In this document: positions 35,264-44,430 of the stretch, piece after piece
Layout: every line of letters starts with the position of its first letter
How positions within the stretch are numbered: the stretch's first letter is position 1
NCBI GenBank assembly: GCA_025370075.1
Contig: CP073016.1
Location: 1,984,001-2,048,000, forward strand
Direction of reading: 5' to 3'
Source: Chryseotalea sp. WA131a
GTDB taxonomy: Bacteria > Bacteroidota > Bacteroidia > Cytophagales > Cyclobacteriaceae
Length of the DNA: 64,000 bases
The notes under the pieces: generated by a model
What the model was told of the DNA's origin: nothing
What the model saw: the letters and a program-made list of their open reading frames with translations, nothing else
Database searches by the model: none
Made by a program: the position numbers and the translations under genes

Positions 35264-37000
35264 GTAGCTGATGCGCAACTCTTCAAAAAAAGGTGGGTTT
35301 AGGAAATTCAAGCCAAAAATGGCTTTATCAGGTTCGTTTTAAGGGACAGTGATGTGTGGGGCGGAAAACAGAGTGCGGAAAAATGGTGATGCCATAACCG
35401 ATTTTACCAAGCACAGGAATGGCGATGAAAATGTGGCCGTGGTTTCCCCCAACAGTTCCATTTTCTTTATCATGGCAGTCACTTTTGGAGATTCAAAACG
35501 TAAATACTTTTTCAAGTTGTATGCCAGTGCGGCCATGATCACATGCTTGTTGGCTTGGCGTATGCCCCGCGTGTTCACACGCTTCATGTTCATAAAGTTG
35601 ATCAACGTACCCAACACGGGCTCAACTGTTTTGCTGCGGATGCGGCCCATTTGTTTGGCATAGGGTGTTTGCATTTTTTTATGCATCACATCGTAGAGTG
35701 GTTTATGGATGCTGTCCTCTATCTTTTTAAACTTGGTGCTCTTGCCGCAACAGGCCACGCGCAGGGGACAATCTTTGCAAACCGATTCGCTGCTCCGATA
35801 TGTTTTTTTCTGATACCCTTTGCGATCTGATCTTTCACCTTTGCAGGGCAGTATTGCTTTTTTCCCACGCTGGCATCCATACTGATCTTTCTGTTGATTG
35901 TAGATAAACCCTTCGCGGTGCGCTATGTATTGCCCAAAGTTGGGGATGTAGGCATCCACATTTTTTTCCTTCAGGTACTTTAATGCCTCACCGCTAGAGT
36001 AGCCGGTGTCGGCCGTGATTTCCTGTAGTGCCATGTTGTTGTCGGCTAGATTTTCTTGTGTGAGATCAAGGATATTGGCCATACATTGGGAGTCCCTTTT
36101 GTCAGCAAAATCGGCACATGCCCCTGTGATGACATGGTGGGCATCGTCCACGGCCACTTGCCCAAGGTAATTCAACTGCCGTGCCTTGCCGGGCTTTACG
36201 GATATGCGCGCATCAGGGTCGGTGGGGGAATGGTGGGTGTGGTTGCTCAAGAACCTGGGGCGTATCAAGTTGCCGTGTTCATCTACTTGCTTGGGGTTGG
36301 TATTGCTTGGTTGACCATGATAGGCTTCTGCCTTCCAAGCATGATGTTGATCTACTTGCTTTTTCTTTTCTGTGGTAACGGTGCTTTTCGCTTTGTCCCC
36401 ATGCTTTATCTTTTCTTCGCTGCCTTCGTTGAGTTCATCGGCATAAGCTTGGGCATCGTCTGTGATTTCCTTTTCAATAAGGGAGCCCAAGCTGGCATTG
36501 GCTTTGATGAAGGCACTGTCGATTGCTTGCCGCTTGCCACGCACCATTCCTTTGTCAACACAGAGGCTGAGGATCTTTTTGAACAAGGTGATGAATACTT
36601 CTTCCCCATAGAGTTGGCGTGTTCGGCTGATGGTGCTGAACCAGGGCAGCTCTTCATCAATATCGTAGCGGAGGAACAAGCGCACGTCCAAACAGTTGGA
36701 GCAGTGGCGCAGCAACTGGCGGTCGCTATTGATGTTGTTGAAATATCCCACCAAGATAATTTTGAAGAACACCACCGGGTCTATACTTTCATTTCCCTCT
36801 GAGCCATAGTACTTACTGGTGGCTTTGTAGAGGAAATGGAGGTTGAGGGCAGCGTCCAGTTTTCTGTAGAAATTGTCTTGGGGGACAAGCATGTCCAAGT
36901 GGACCTGGTACATGATTTTTGGTGAGAGGTCTTTTCGTCCTTGCATGGTGCAAAGATAATTTTCATTAGTATATTTATAAAGTAGTTGTGCAACAGGCAC
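35264..37000 (-). mobile_element. IS1182-family-like element, copy 2
   Basis: 1737 bp and apparently identical to copy 1. Inserted four bases after AAC of attC, but without matching target duplication, which suggests recombination between copies. Confidence 0.85.
35339..36946 (-). CDS. IS1182-family-like transposase
   Basis: The product is identical to that of 29628-31235, including AIDSAFIKANASLG, ITADTGYSSG and the Cys motif CKDCPLRVACC. Start ATG 36946. Intact. Confidence 0.88.
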   Translation of the reverse strand: MQGRKDLSPKIMYQVHLDMLVPQDNFYRKLDAALNLHFLYKATSKYYGSEGNESIDPVVFFKIILVGYFNNINSDRQLLRHCSNCLDVRLFLRYDIDEELPWFSTISRTRQLYGEEVFITLFKKILSLCVDKGMVRGKRQAIDSAFIKANASLGSLIEKEITDDAQAYADELNEGSEEKIKHGDKAKSTVTTEKKKQVDQHHAWKAEAYHGQPSNTNPKQVDEHGNLIRPRFLSNHTHHSPTDPDARISVKPGKARQLNYLGQVAVDDAHHVITGACADFADKRDSQCMANILDLTQENLADNNMALQEITADTGYSSGEALKYLKEKNVDAYIPNFGQYIAHREGFIYNQQKDQYGCQRGKKAILPCKGERSDRKGYQKKTYRSSESVCKDCPLRVACCGKSTKFKKIEDSIHKPLYDVMHKKMQTPYAKQMGRIRSKTVEPVLGTLINFMNMKRVNTRGIRQANKHVIMAALAYNLKKYLRFESPKVTAMIKKMELLGETTATFSSPFLCLVKSVMASPFFRTLFSAPHITVP

Positions 37001-37149
37001 ACTGTATTTGCGTCAAGCGGGGTTGACGCGTAATCCAACGTTTTCGTATCTTTAGTGCGTTCGGTGTCGGGGACAAGGCGTGGCTTCGGAAGCCCCGCTC
37101 GAACGCAAATACTCACGTTAGGTGCCATTTAGAACAACCTATAAACCAC

Positions 37150-37593
37150 ATGACAAGAAAAGTTTTGTACTTCGCGACAATAGGTTTTATTTTTCAATCC
37201 TGCGGTTTTTGGTTTTATAACTATCGCGCTTCTTATGACAGTAATTTTGTTATTCCTAATGAGAATGCGGATACAACTATTCGTTATAAAGTCGGACAAA
37301 TGATTTTTAGACAGTCTTTTAAATCTGACCTATATCATCGCTTCGCCTCTAAGACCTACGACACACTTAGTTTTTACGGACCTGACTACCATACTTTAAA
37401 ATTTAGAATATCAGAATCCAATAAATCGACAAATGTTCATTTTAATTTCTTTGCGTTCAATGGTTGGCGTAGTCGACCGCCAAACAAACTTTTCATCCAG
37501 TCATTTAGCGACAGCCTAAAAAATAAATTTCATGCGACAGAGACGGTGGTTAAGGACATTAACAACGAAAAGAAAAGGAAAAACGGCACCTAA
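37150..37593 (+). CDS. Small cassette lipoprotein whose stop codon lies in attC
   Basis: A 147-residue protein with lipoprotein signal MTRKVLYFATIGFIFQSC (lipobox FQSC). Function unknown; charged C-terminus (DINNEKKRKNGT). The stop TAA at 37591-37593 is the TAA of the R'' box (GGCACC-TAA-C), so gene and recombination site are fused. Start ATG 37150 is about 30 bp after the core GTTAGGTGCC. Confidence 0.62.
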   Translation: MTRKVLYFATIGFIFQSCGFWFYNYRASYDSNFVIPNENADTTIRYKVGQMIFRQSFKSDLYHRFASKTYDTLSFYGPDYHTLKFRISESNKSTNVHFNFFAFNGWRSRPPNKLFIQSFSDSLKNKFHATETVVKDINNEKKRKNGT

Positions 37594-37601
37594 CAAAATG
37601 T

Positions 37602-39173
37602 CCTATGTATATAGGATAGTTGTCAATAGCGAGAAGTAAATTTCTTTTGAAAGCAAGAGGTTGTTTTAGCCCCCTGCCTTCTCAAGTTATTCTGTTGGTC
37701 GTTTAAAATTAGTTTTACGTTTCCATATCTGCAAGTTTTTTTTCATTATCCATTACCAGCATCCTATGAGTAGATACCACAAGGGTTGGCACTACAAGCT
37801 TCTTTGATTAAACTGATAATTTTATAAACAAACTGCTACATGCTTTGCTGAAGTCAATACTTCGCTGTTTGGGTATGTCACGATGACAAATTTTGTTTTG
37901 TAGTCAGCTTGTTGTACCAGTCAGCCTTTTGGCTGTTAATCTTTGTTTTGTTAAGGCAACGGATAAGTTATTTATTTAATAATTTAATTTTAGACTAATC
38001 TATTTAACCACGGCACATTGATAGGGCTGATTGGTTCGCCACACGCAGCGGATGCGGCTTACCAATTTGCGGGCCACCTTGACGATGGCCGCTTTTCCAT
38101 TCTTTCCCTTTTTTACTTGTTCGGTGTAATATAATGCCAGTGCGGGGTCGGTCCGTTTGGCCGTCCAGGCGCACTCAATGAGATCGCTGCGCAATTGGCG
38201 GTGCTTTCTAATGGTTATCCTGCTGCGGATCTCTTTCTCCCCGCTGCTGTGCTCCATGGGCAGCAAGCCTATGAAACTGTTGAGGTGATAAAAACCTTCA
38301 AACCGGTTGATGTCCCCAATCTCGGTGATCAGCGATGCGGCCGTGAGCGGGCCAATGCCGGGCACGGAGCGCAACAAGTAATACAGGTTATTGTATTTCT
38401 TGCCCCTCATGAGCTTTCGGATGGCATTACAGATGCTGAGCATTTGCTTTCGCAGGGCTTCCAATTCGTCCAACTGATAATTTAATGTGACCCTGCTGGC
38501 GGGATGTTCAAATTCAAGTCCCCGCAGCCAGCGGATGAAATTGAGGCTCCAGTTAGGGTTATCGAAACGGGCAGGGACAATGGTCCCCATGTAATCCAAG
38601 AAAGCTTTGATCCTGTTTTTGCAACGCACCAGGTCAGCCCATAATTTTTTTCGTTGCCTGACCAGTTGGCGGTCAGCTTCTTGTTCTTTATCGGGCACAA
38701 AGATGCCCCTTAGCAAGCCACTGCTCAGGGCTTGGCCAATGCCTCGGGCATCGCGGGCATCGGTTTTATAGACGTTGTCCTTGTGGGTGCTGGGTATATC
38801 GGCAGGGTTGACGACCAGACAGTCAATGCCCATTTGTTTGAAGTGGCGTTGGATCCAAAAGCCGAACTTTCCACTTTCATAAGCGCAGGTGCAGTGTGCC
38901 CCCGGGTAGTTGGTAGCGAGAAAGTGTTGTAAAGCTTGGGGCTTGGGGGTTGGTGAATGTTGCGGATGAAATGGTCACCAAGGAAAATGGCAGCGTTCCA
39001 ACTGCGTTTGTGCACATCTAATCCAACAAACACTTTTTGGTTTTCGAAATTTGCTTTAACTTTAATCATGGCGTTTAGGGGTTGATATTTGAAACATATA
39101 TTTTGTAGCCTTCGCTAATTTAGTGAAGGACTACTTTTCTCCCTAGACGCCTACTTTTTTATAGCATAGAAGC
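37602..39173 (-). mobile_element. IS110-family (IS1111-like) element, copy 2
   Basis: 1572 bp, the same sequence and attC position as 17189-18760. The long non-coding region after the transposase (37602-37999) is the candidate bridge-RNA region. Confidence 0.8.
38000..39069 (-). pseudogene. IS110-family DEDD transposase with the same frameshift as copy 1
   Basis: FVGLDVHKRSWN starts at 39069. The frame changes at about 38953, then PADIPSTHKDN, DARDARGIG, SVPGIGPLTAASLI follow to the stop at 38000. The lesion is identical to that at 17587-18656. Confidence 0.75.
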
Positions 39174-39336
39174 TTTGCGCAATGGCGGGGTTCGGTGTCC
39201 TCATTACTTTCGTTTTCTTTATTTACACTGTGCCATGGGACAGGTCGCAACTGGTCGGCCTTAGCATTTCGCTTCGCTCCATTGCTAAGGCCTCCTATGC
39301 CCGCCACTGCAGAAACACAAACGTGTGTGTCTTGAA

Positions 39337-40729
39337 CCCAGATTTTGCAGTAGAACTATCCAGTCAGACTTAGTGGCAGGTTTATTTTTTGGACATTTGA
39401 GAATAATCCATCATACCATTGCCTTCTTTTGAGTGGGACGGACATTTTCAGTACCCATTTTTGGGCTTCCTGCTCCACCCAACTTCCAACTGCAAAGCAG
39501 TTGAACCTTAATGTGGAAAGCTTGGGCTGTGGCTGTTTTTGATGGGTTATTTGGCGGAACAGGCTCATCAAATTATAGGCTACCATCACAAAGCGCATAG
39601 CTGTTTCAGTAGCACAAAAACTATCCATGCAAAAGCCTTCTGTACCGAAATCTTCTTTCAACTCCTTGATCCTGTTTTCGGCATCACCCCTGCGCTTATA
39701 TTGTTCCCATATTTCTGTTGCCGGCAGGGCTTGGTTAGTGACAAAGGCATGGTACCTTTTGCGGTACACTTTTTCGTCCGCTATGCCCACGCTGCTGAAT
39801 AATGTCTTGAGCTTCTTACCCGTTGCCCTGGCCCTGATTTCTTCACTTTGTTTGATGACCACAATCCTACGGGCTTTGCCCCAGCCGCCTTGCTGGTAGT
39901 TTATTTCCGATACCCATAAGCCTTCGCCTATCGCATTCCATTGGGTGATACCATAAATGCTGGCTTGTAAATTGGCATACAGCTTACAGGCAATGACGTA
40001 GGGGATATTTCTCTGCTCAATGAAATCCAAGACTGTACCGGTACAAAACCCACTATCGGCCCTGAACAACCCTACTGTTTTGTTTTTGAGGATGGCAAAG
40101 GTCTCTTCTAAAAAATGGATGCAGTTGCTGTTGCTCCCTGTATTGCCGCTGCGGTTCCAGCAATTGGCCACCATGCGTATGTCATTGACAAAAGCAAACA
40201 AGGGATGATGGCTGCCACGGCCAGGCTTCTTGGGGTTGTACCCTTTTTTGCTGCCTTCCTGTTCCCCGTAACGGGTGATCACACTGCTGTCCATATCCAA
40301 CGTGTAATTGTCGAATTGGATCTGCTCAAAAAACCACGTGTACAGTTCAATGAAAATTTGGTGGTTCATTGAGGGCGTAAACTTTTTAAAGAACCGCCCG
40401 AAGGTGGTCCCCGAAGCAACCCGCTTCCATCCAAATATCTGGCGCAACACTTCATCAACCCGCACCACCGCTGTGTGACTAAAACGAAAGCAACCAATCC
40501 AGATGCCCACCCAAAAACTCTCTATTATACCCACGGCATCTATCCGGTTGTTACTCTTGCTCTCAGGCAAACCAAGCTCGGCCAACTTCTTGCTGATCCC
40601 AGTTTGGTCAATCAATATTTTCATCTCTTTCATCCCGCCCCACGCTGTTACTAATTTATCGGTATAGTGGTGTTCCATATTCAAATATAAGACACCTTGT
40701 CACTATTTCATTCTACTGCAAAATCTGGG
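39337..40729 (-). mobile_element. IS1380-family element, copy 2, inside the group II intron
   Basis: 1393 bp with inverted ends CCCAGATTTTGCAGTAGAA, flanked by TTGAA (39332-39336 and 40730-40734). It interrupts the intron 12 nt from its 5' end, which should abolish splicing of this copy. Confidence 0.92.
39356..40684 (-). CDS. IS1380-family transposase
   Basis: The 442-residue product is identical to 26546-27874 (YTLDMDSSVITRYGEQ, FRADSGFCTG, YKRRGDAENRIKELK). Intact. Confidence 0.9.
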   Translation of the reverse strand: MNMEHHYTDKLVTAWGGMKEMKILIDQTGISKKLAELGLPESKSNNRIDAVGIIESFWVGIWIGCFRFSHTAVVRVDEVLRQIFGWKRVASGTTFGRFFKKFTPSMNHQIFIELYTWFFEQIQFDNYTLDMDSSVITRYGEQEGSKKGYNPKKPGRGSHHPLFAFVNDIRMVANCWNRSGNTGSNSNCIHFLEETFAILKNKTVGLFRADSGFCTGTVLDFIEQRNIPYVIACKLYANLQASIYGITQWNAIGEGLWVSEINYQQGGWGKARRIVVIKQSEEIRARATGKKLKTLFSSVGIADEKVYRKRYHAFVTNQALPATEIWEQYKRRGDAENRIKELKEDFGTEGFCMDSFCATETAMRFVMVAYNLMSLFRQITHQKQPQPKLSTLRFNCFAVGSWVEQEAQKWVLKMSVPLKRRQWYDGLFSNVQKINLPLSLTG

Positions 40730-41536
40730 TTGAACAAAGTCCAGTTGTAAGGACGATGATGCTGTACAAGAGATGGAAGGCTTCTCAATTAGATTACCCC
40801 CGTGTGGAAGTCGAGCGAACCGAACTGGCCAACGAATAATTTAAGATAGAAGGAAAGGACTTCCGCAGACGCCTATCAGAAGGAGTTTGCAAATCACCTT
40901 ATGCTGCTAAAAGTAGAAATGCTTTTGGTGGTGAACGATAAGGAAAAATGGGAACAAAGATTCCCGAAGATGCGTGTTGAAGAGTTGAATAGAGTGAATT
41001 CGCGACTGACGCCTCGTAATGTTAAAGAAGCGATGGTGAAAGCAGGTGGTTACGTTTACGCCTGTTAAGAGTGTCAAGGGCGATCTGATTACCGATGACA
41101 TACCATCCGGGGTAAAGCGAACAAGACTTCAACATAGGCTTTTGTATGGAACAAGAGAAGTTGCTATCGTATCGATGAGCAGAAAAGCCATTGATCGTGT
41201 AAGGGTAACACGAGATAGCAGTGACGGACTAAGTTGTAGTAGTTGAGAAGTTGCCGAAAGGCAATGGAGCGAAGGACTTAGCCTGTTTGGTTTCAGATCT
41301 AACGACAACCAGCAATGGGAAGATTTTTTAATTTGAAACGAGATCACAGCCAAGCAATTGGTATATCCATAATGTAGAAATACATTTGTGATTAAACAGG
41401 AAGAGCCGTATGAAGGGAGACTTTCACGTACGGTTCCGTGAGAACCTAAGGGTGAAACTCCCTTGGGTGACTCGACTAGCGGCCATTTTGCGATTGACAA
41501 AATAAAGAACGACTTTAGAGGATAAATTTTAACAAA

Positions 41537-41740
41537 ATGGTAATTGAACGGACAAAAAAAGAGGTAATTATCAGACTTCCATCCTACATCGACACTGAGG
41601 GGCTTCAAAACCTTATTAACTACTTGATCTATAAAGAGGCGACAGATAAATCCCAAGCAAAGCAGGACGATGTTGACAAATTGGCCAAAGAAATTAAAAA
41701 AGGTTGGTGGAGCAAAAACCGCAGACGATTTATTAAGTGA
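41537..41740 (+). CDS. Antitoxin of a PIN-type toxin-antitoxin pair
   Basis: A 67-residue protein with an N-terminal strand (KEVIIRLPSYIDTEGLQNLINYLIYKEAT) and a basic C-terminal tail (EIKKGWWSKNRRRFIK) that would insert into the toxin, as in small antitoxins. Its stop overlaps the GTG start of the PIN gene (41737-41740). It opens a cassette starting GTTAGCGGCC immediately after the intron. Toxin-antitoxin cassettes are common in sedentary integrons and may stabilise them. Confidence 0.7.
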   Translation: MVIERTKKEVIIRLPSYIDTEGLQNLINYLIYKEATDKSQAKQDDVDKLAKEIKKGWWSKNRRRFIK

Positions 41741-41844
41741 AAATAATAGTAGACACCAACATAATTTTTAGTGCTTTACTAAAAACACATACGACATTTG
41801 GCCAAATAATCTTCAATTCGGACGGAATATTTGAGTTCTACTGC
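41737..41844 (+). pseudogene. PIN-domain toxin, truncated by IS insertion
   Basis: GTG start, then KIIVDTNIIFSALLKTHTTFG, the first PIN motif with catalytic Asp, and IIFNSDGIFEFY. It is cut by the composite IS at about 41845. The remaining ~100 residues with the other acidic residues are missing, so no RNase activity is expected. Confidence 0.75.
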
Positions 41845-42058
41845 CAATGTCGTTAAGTTAAGGAAATGACGATTAAAAGTGATTATTTTTATGGCATAGT
41901 ATAAGGGGCATGTTGCATTCGAACCTGTATCTGACCAGTACCGAGAAAACCTATCCGAGAAACTATTAAACCACATATCAAATGACAATTTTAAAAGCCG
42001 TTCAAAAGACGGTTCGAAGGGGGCATTTACAAGGGTCCGGAAACTTCCCTTTGAGCAT

Positions 42059-43261
42059 TTGATAGTGAGCATGTTAACGATGGGCAACTCCTCGCTCCAA
42101 CGTGAGATGGACAAGTTTATACGTGAGGCCCACGGAAGGGAATTCAATATCCGTGGCATCACCAAAAGTGCTTTTAGCCAAAGCCGCAAGCAATTAAAGC
42201 CGGAAGCATTTTTAGAGCTCAATGAGTTGGTTTGCAACGAATTTTATGAAGGTGCCCCTTACCTTGGATATAACAACCACCGTGTGCTTGGCCTGGATGG
42301 AAGCCGTCTTTTATTGCCCAACAGTGAAGACATTGCCCAGGGGTTTGGTACAGTGGGCTATGGCCCCAATGCCGATGTACAGCGAAGCTTGGCAACGGTA
42401 TCTTTTCTCTACGATGTGGGCAATTACCTTACCCTTGATGCGCAAGTGGCAGCCCAGGGGGGCAGTGAAAAATCGTTATTGTACAAGCATTTAGAAAAAG
42501 TAAAGGCAGGCGACCTGTTGCTCATGGACAGGGGTTATCCAAGCAAAGCGTTGTTGGGTATCCTGGCCGGCAAGGGGATCGAATTTTGTGTGCGCATGAA
42601 AGAGGACTGGTGGTTACAGGTCAACAGCTTTGCGCAAAGCAACGCAGTGGATAGTGAAGTTGTGTTTGAACCCTCTGACAAAGACAGAAAAGAATACGGG
42701 GCCCAGTACCCAGAAATGAAACAAAAAGTGAAATGCAGGTTAGTAAAAGTCTTGCTCGACAATGGCCTTACCGAAATCCTGTGTACCTCTTTGTTGGACA
42801 CACAGAAATATCCGCTTGCAGACTTTAAAGAAGTCTATCACTTGCGTTGGGGCATAGAGGAGGGCTTTAAAATGTTCAAATCAAGGGTCAACATCGAAGC
42901 CTTCACAGGAAAATCCGCAGTGTCGGTCAAGCAGGACATTTATGCCAAGGCCATGATGATGAGCCTGTGCGCAGCCTTCGCCTTCCCCATCGAGCAAAAG
43001 GTAAAAGCAGAATATGCGGCCAACAAAGACTTGAAACATCCCCAGAAAATAAACAGGACAACCGCTTATGCCAATACCAAAGCAGTGGCCATAAGCATGT
43101 TCTTAAAAAGCAAGATAAAACAGGCCATTGCCGCCTTTGATGATATTGTATATAACACAAGGGAAATAGTAAGGCCCAACAGAAAAAACCCACGCAACCA
43201 CAGGCCCAAGCAACAACACTATATGAACTACAAACACATCTATACACAGCGACATAAGTAA
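42059..43261 (+). CDS. IS4-family transposase (third subtype)
   Basis: DDE motifs: Asp in RVLGLDGSRLLLP, Asp in LLLMDRGYPSKALL, and YHLRWGIEEGFKMFKSRVNIE with the catalytic Glu. The start listed is a TTG; the frame is open upstream to 41900 (HVAFEPVSDQYRENLSEKL...), so the real N-terminus is probably longer. C-terminal Lys/Arg-rich tail. It differs from the two IS4 elements at 11 and 15 kb. Confidence 0.8.
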   Translation: MIVSMLTMGNSSLQREMDKFIREAHGREFNIRGITKSAFSQSRKQLKPEAFLELNELVCNEFYEGAPYLGYNNHRVLGLDGSRLLLPNSEDIAQGFGTVGYGPNADVQRSLATVSFLYDVGNYLTLDAQVAAQGGSEKSLLYKHLEKVKAGDLLLMDRGYPSKALLGILAGKGIEFCVRMKEDWWLQVNSFAQSNAVDSEVVFEPSDKDRKEYGAQYPEMKQKVKCRLVKVLLDNGLTEILCTSLLDTQKYPLADFKEVYHLRWGIEEGFKMFKSRVNIEAFTGKSAVSVKQDIYAKAMMMSLCAAFAFPIEQKVKAEYAANKDLKHPQKINRTTAYANTKAVAISMFLKSKIKQAIAAFDDIVYNTREIVRPNRKNPRNHRPKQQHYMNYKHIYTQRHK

Positions 43262-43318
43262 TGCAGTATAATTATTAAATTGTTATCTTTGTTTTCAACA
43301 AACTAAAAATGAAGACAA

Positions 43319-44357
43319 ATGAAACGGTTATTTATTAAAGACGACAAGAACATGCACATAGCCATCCAACAGGAGATACACAGATCGGATGATTCCAAGT
43401 ACGATCATAGGCTACACGGTTTATTGTTGGTTCTTAACGGCTATGATTGTTATACCGTGGGAGAATTGTTTGGTCAATCCCCTACTACTATTCAGAGATG
43501 GGTAAAAAGTTTTAACAGCAAAGGGTTTTCTGGTTTGGCAGAAGGAGGAAAGTCAGGTCGGCCTGGTAGTCTAAGCGAGAAGCAATGGCAACAATTAGGT
43601 GATGACTTACGCAAAAGCCCTGTCGATTTTTCTTATGGACAGAATTTTTGGGATGGTAAGTTGATGTCCGCCCACCTTAAAAAAAAGTATAAGGTTGAAC
43701 TGGGCGTCCGTCAATGCCAACGGATATTTAATTCGATGGGATTTCGACTACGAAAGCCGCGCCCACTAATTGCAAATGGAGACCCAAAAGCCAAAAAGGC
43801 TTTTAAAAAAACTCCTTTTGATGGCAATAAACAAAAATAACGATTTGCGTTTTGAGGATGAATGTCATTTTCAGCAGCATGGTTCAAGGTGCAAAATGTG
43901 GTTTCCGCCCGAAGATAAAGACCCCGTTTTGCTTCATGCCCCCACACGGAAAACCATATCACTTTTCGGGGTGGTAAGTGCAAGTACTGGACAGATGACA
44001 ACAATGCTAACCAAAGTGTTCAACGCAATGACCTTTTTGGCGTTCTTAAAAAAAGTCCTCAAGACAAGAAAACGCGGGAAGAAATTGATCGTGGTTCTGG
44101 ACAACGCAAGATATCACCATGCTATTTTGTTGAAGTCGTGGCTATCGGAAAACCAGGATAAAATCGGCCTAATGTTTTTGCCACCATACAGTCCCGATCT
44201 AAACAATATTGAGCGGGTTTGGAAGATAACACGCAGGAAATGTACCCACAATAAATATTTCTCCACACTGGGCGAAGTAGAGTTAATTATAAAAAAACAA
44301 ATGAAAGAGTGGGGAAAGCCAAATGAAACAATACATAAATTATGCTGCATTATTTAA
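43319..44357 (+). CDS. IS630-family transposase in two frames
   Basis: The first frame (43319-43840) is the helix-turn-helix half (YTVGELFGQSPTTIQRWVKSF, VRQCQRIFNSMGFRLRKPRP). The second (to 44357) is the DDE half: Asp in FEDECHFQQHGS, VVLDNARYHHA, PPYSPDLNNIERVWK. They overlap, with the switch at the A-rich run near 43803-43812, a typical site of programmed frameshifting in this family. If not programmed, the gene is frameshifted. Confidence 0.78.
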
Positions 44358-44430
44358 GTCGCTATGTATAGCTTAACTTAACGACATTGCTTTTAAAAGG
44401 AAAAATAAAAACCTGTCCATTTTACTTTAA

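Larger units (their letters stand above)
35253..37123 (+). other. attC site split by an IS1182-like element, hybrid flanks
   Basis: The left piece CCATAACATTA ends at 35263. The right piece from 37001 is type A (ACTGTATTTGCGTC...) to CGCAAATACTCAC and core GTTAGGT. The four bases flanking the IS differ (ATTA and ACTG), so the two halves probably came from different insertions. Confidence 0.75.
39325..41476 (+). ncRNA. Group II intron without reverse transcriptase, copy 2, split by IS1380
   Basis: Intron sequence 39325-39336 plus 40735-41476; without the 1393-bp IS and its 5-bp duplication the length is 754 nt, equal to copy 1. It starts GTGTGTC. Domain V is at 41403-41436 (GAGCCGTATG ... ACGTACGGTTC), then a domain VI hairpin and end CTCGAC. 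5' exon ..ACAAACGT, 3' exon TAGCGGCC: the same GT^TA split of the attC core, sense to the cassettes. Confidence 0.8.
37588..41481 (+). other. attC site (type D-like) split by IS110 and by the group II intron
   Basis: The left piece ACCTAACAAAATGT ends at 37601. After the IS, TTTGCGCAATGGCGGGG (39174) runs to GCCCGCCACTGCAGAAACAC (about 39299-39318) and ACGT (39324). The intron and its nested IS follow, then TAGCG (41477). A perfect 10-bp hairpin (GGCCTTAGCA, 39257-39266, with 39283-39292) sits in the terminal loop. Confidence 0.78.
41845..44388 (+). mobile_element. IS630-like element apparently carrying an IS4-family element
   Basis: The outer ends CAATGTCGTTAAGTTAAG (41845-41862) and its complement (44372-44389) are inverted repeats bracketing two transposase genes of different families. 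The simplest reading is an IS630 element invaded by an IS4 element between its left end and transposase. The inner IS4 ends and target duplication could not be defined. Confidence 0.6.
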
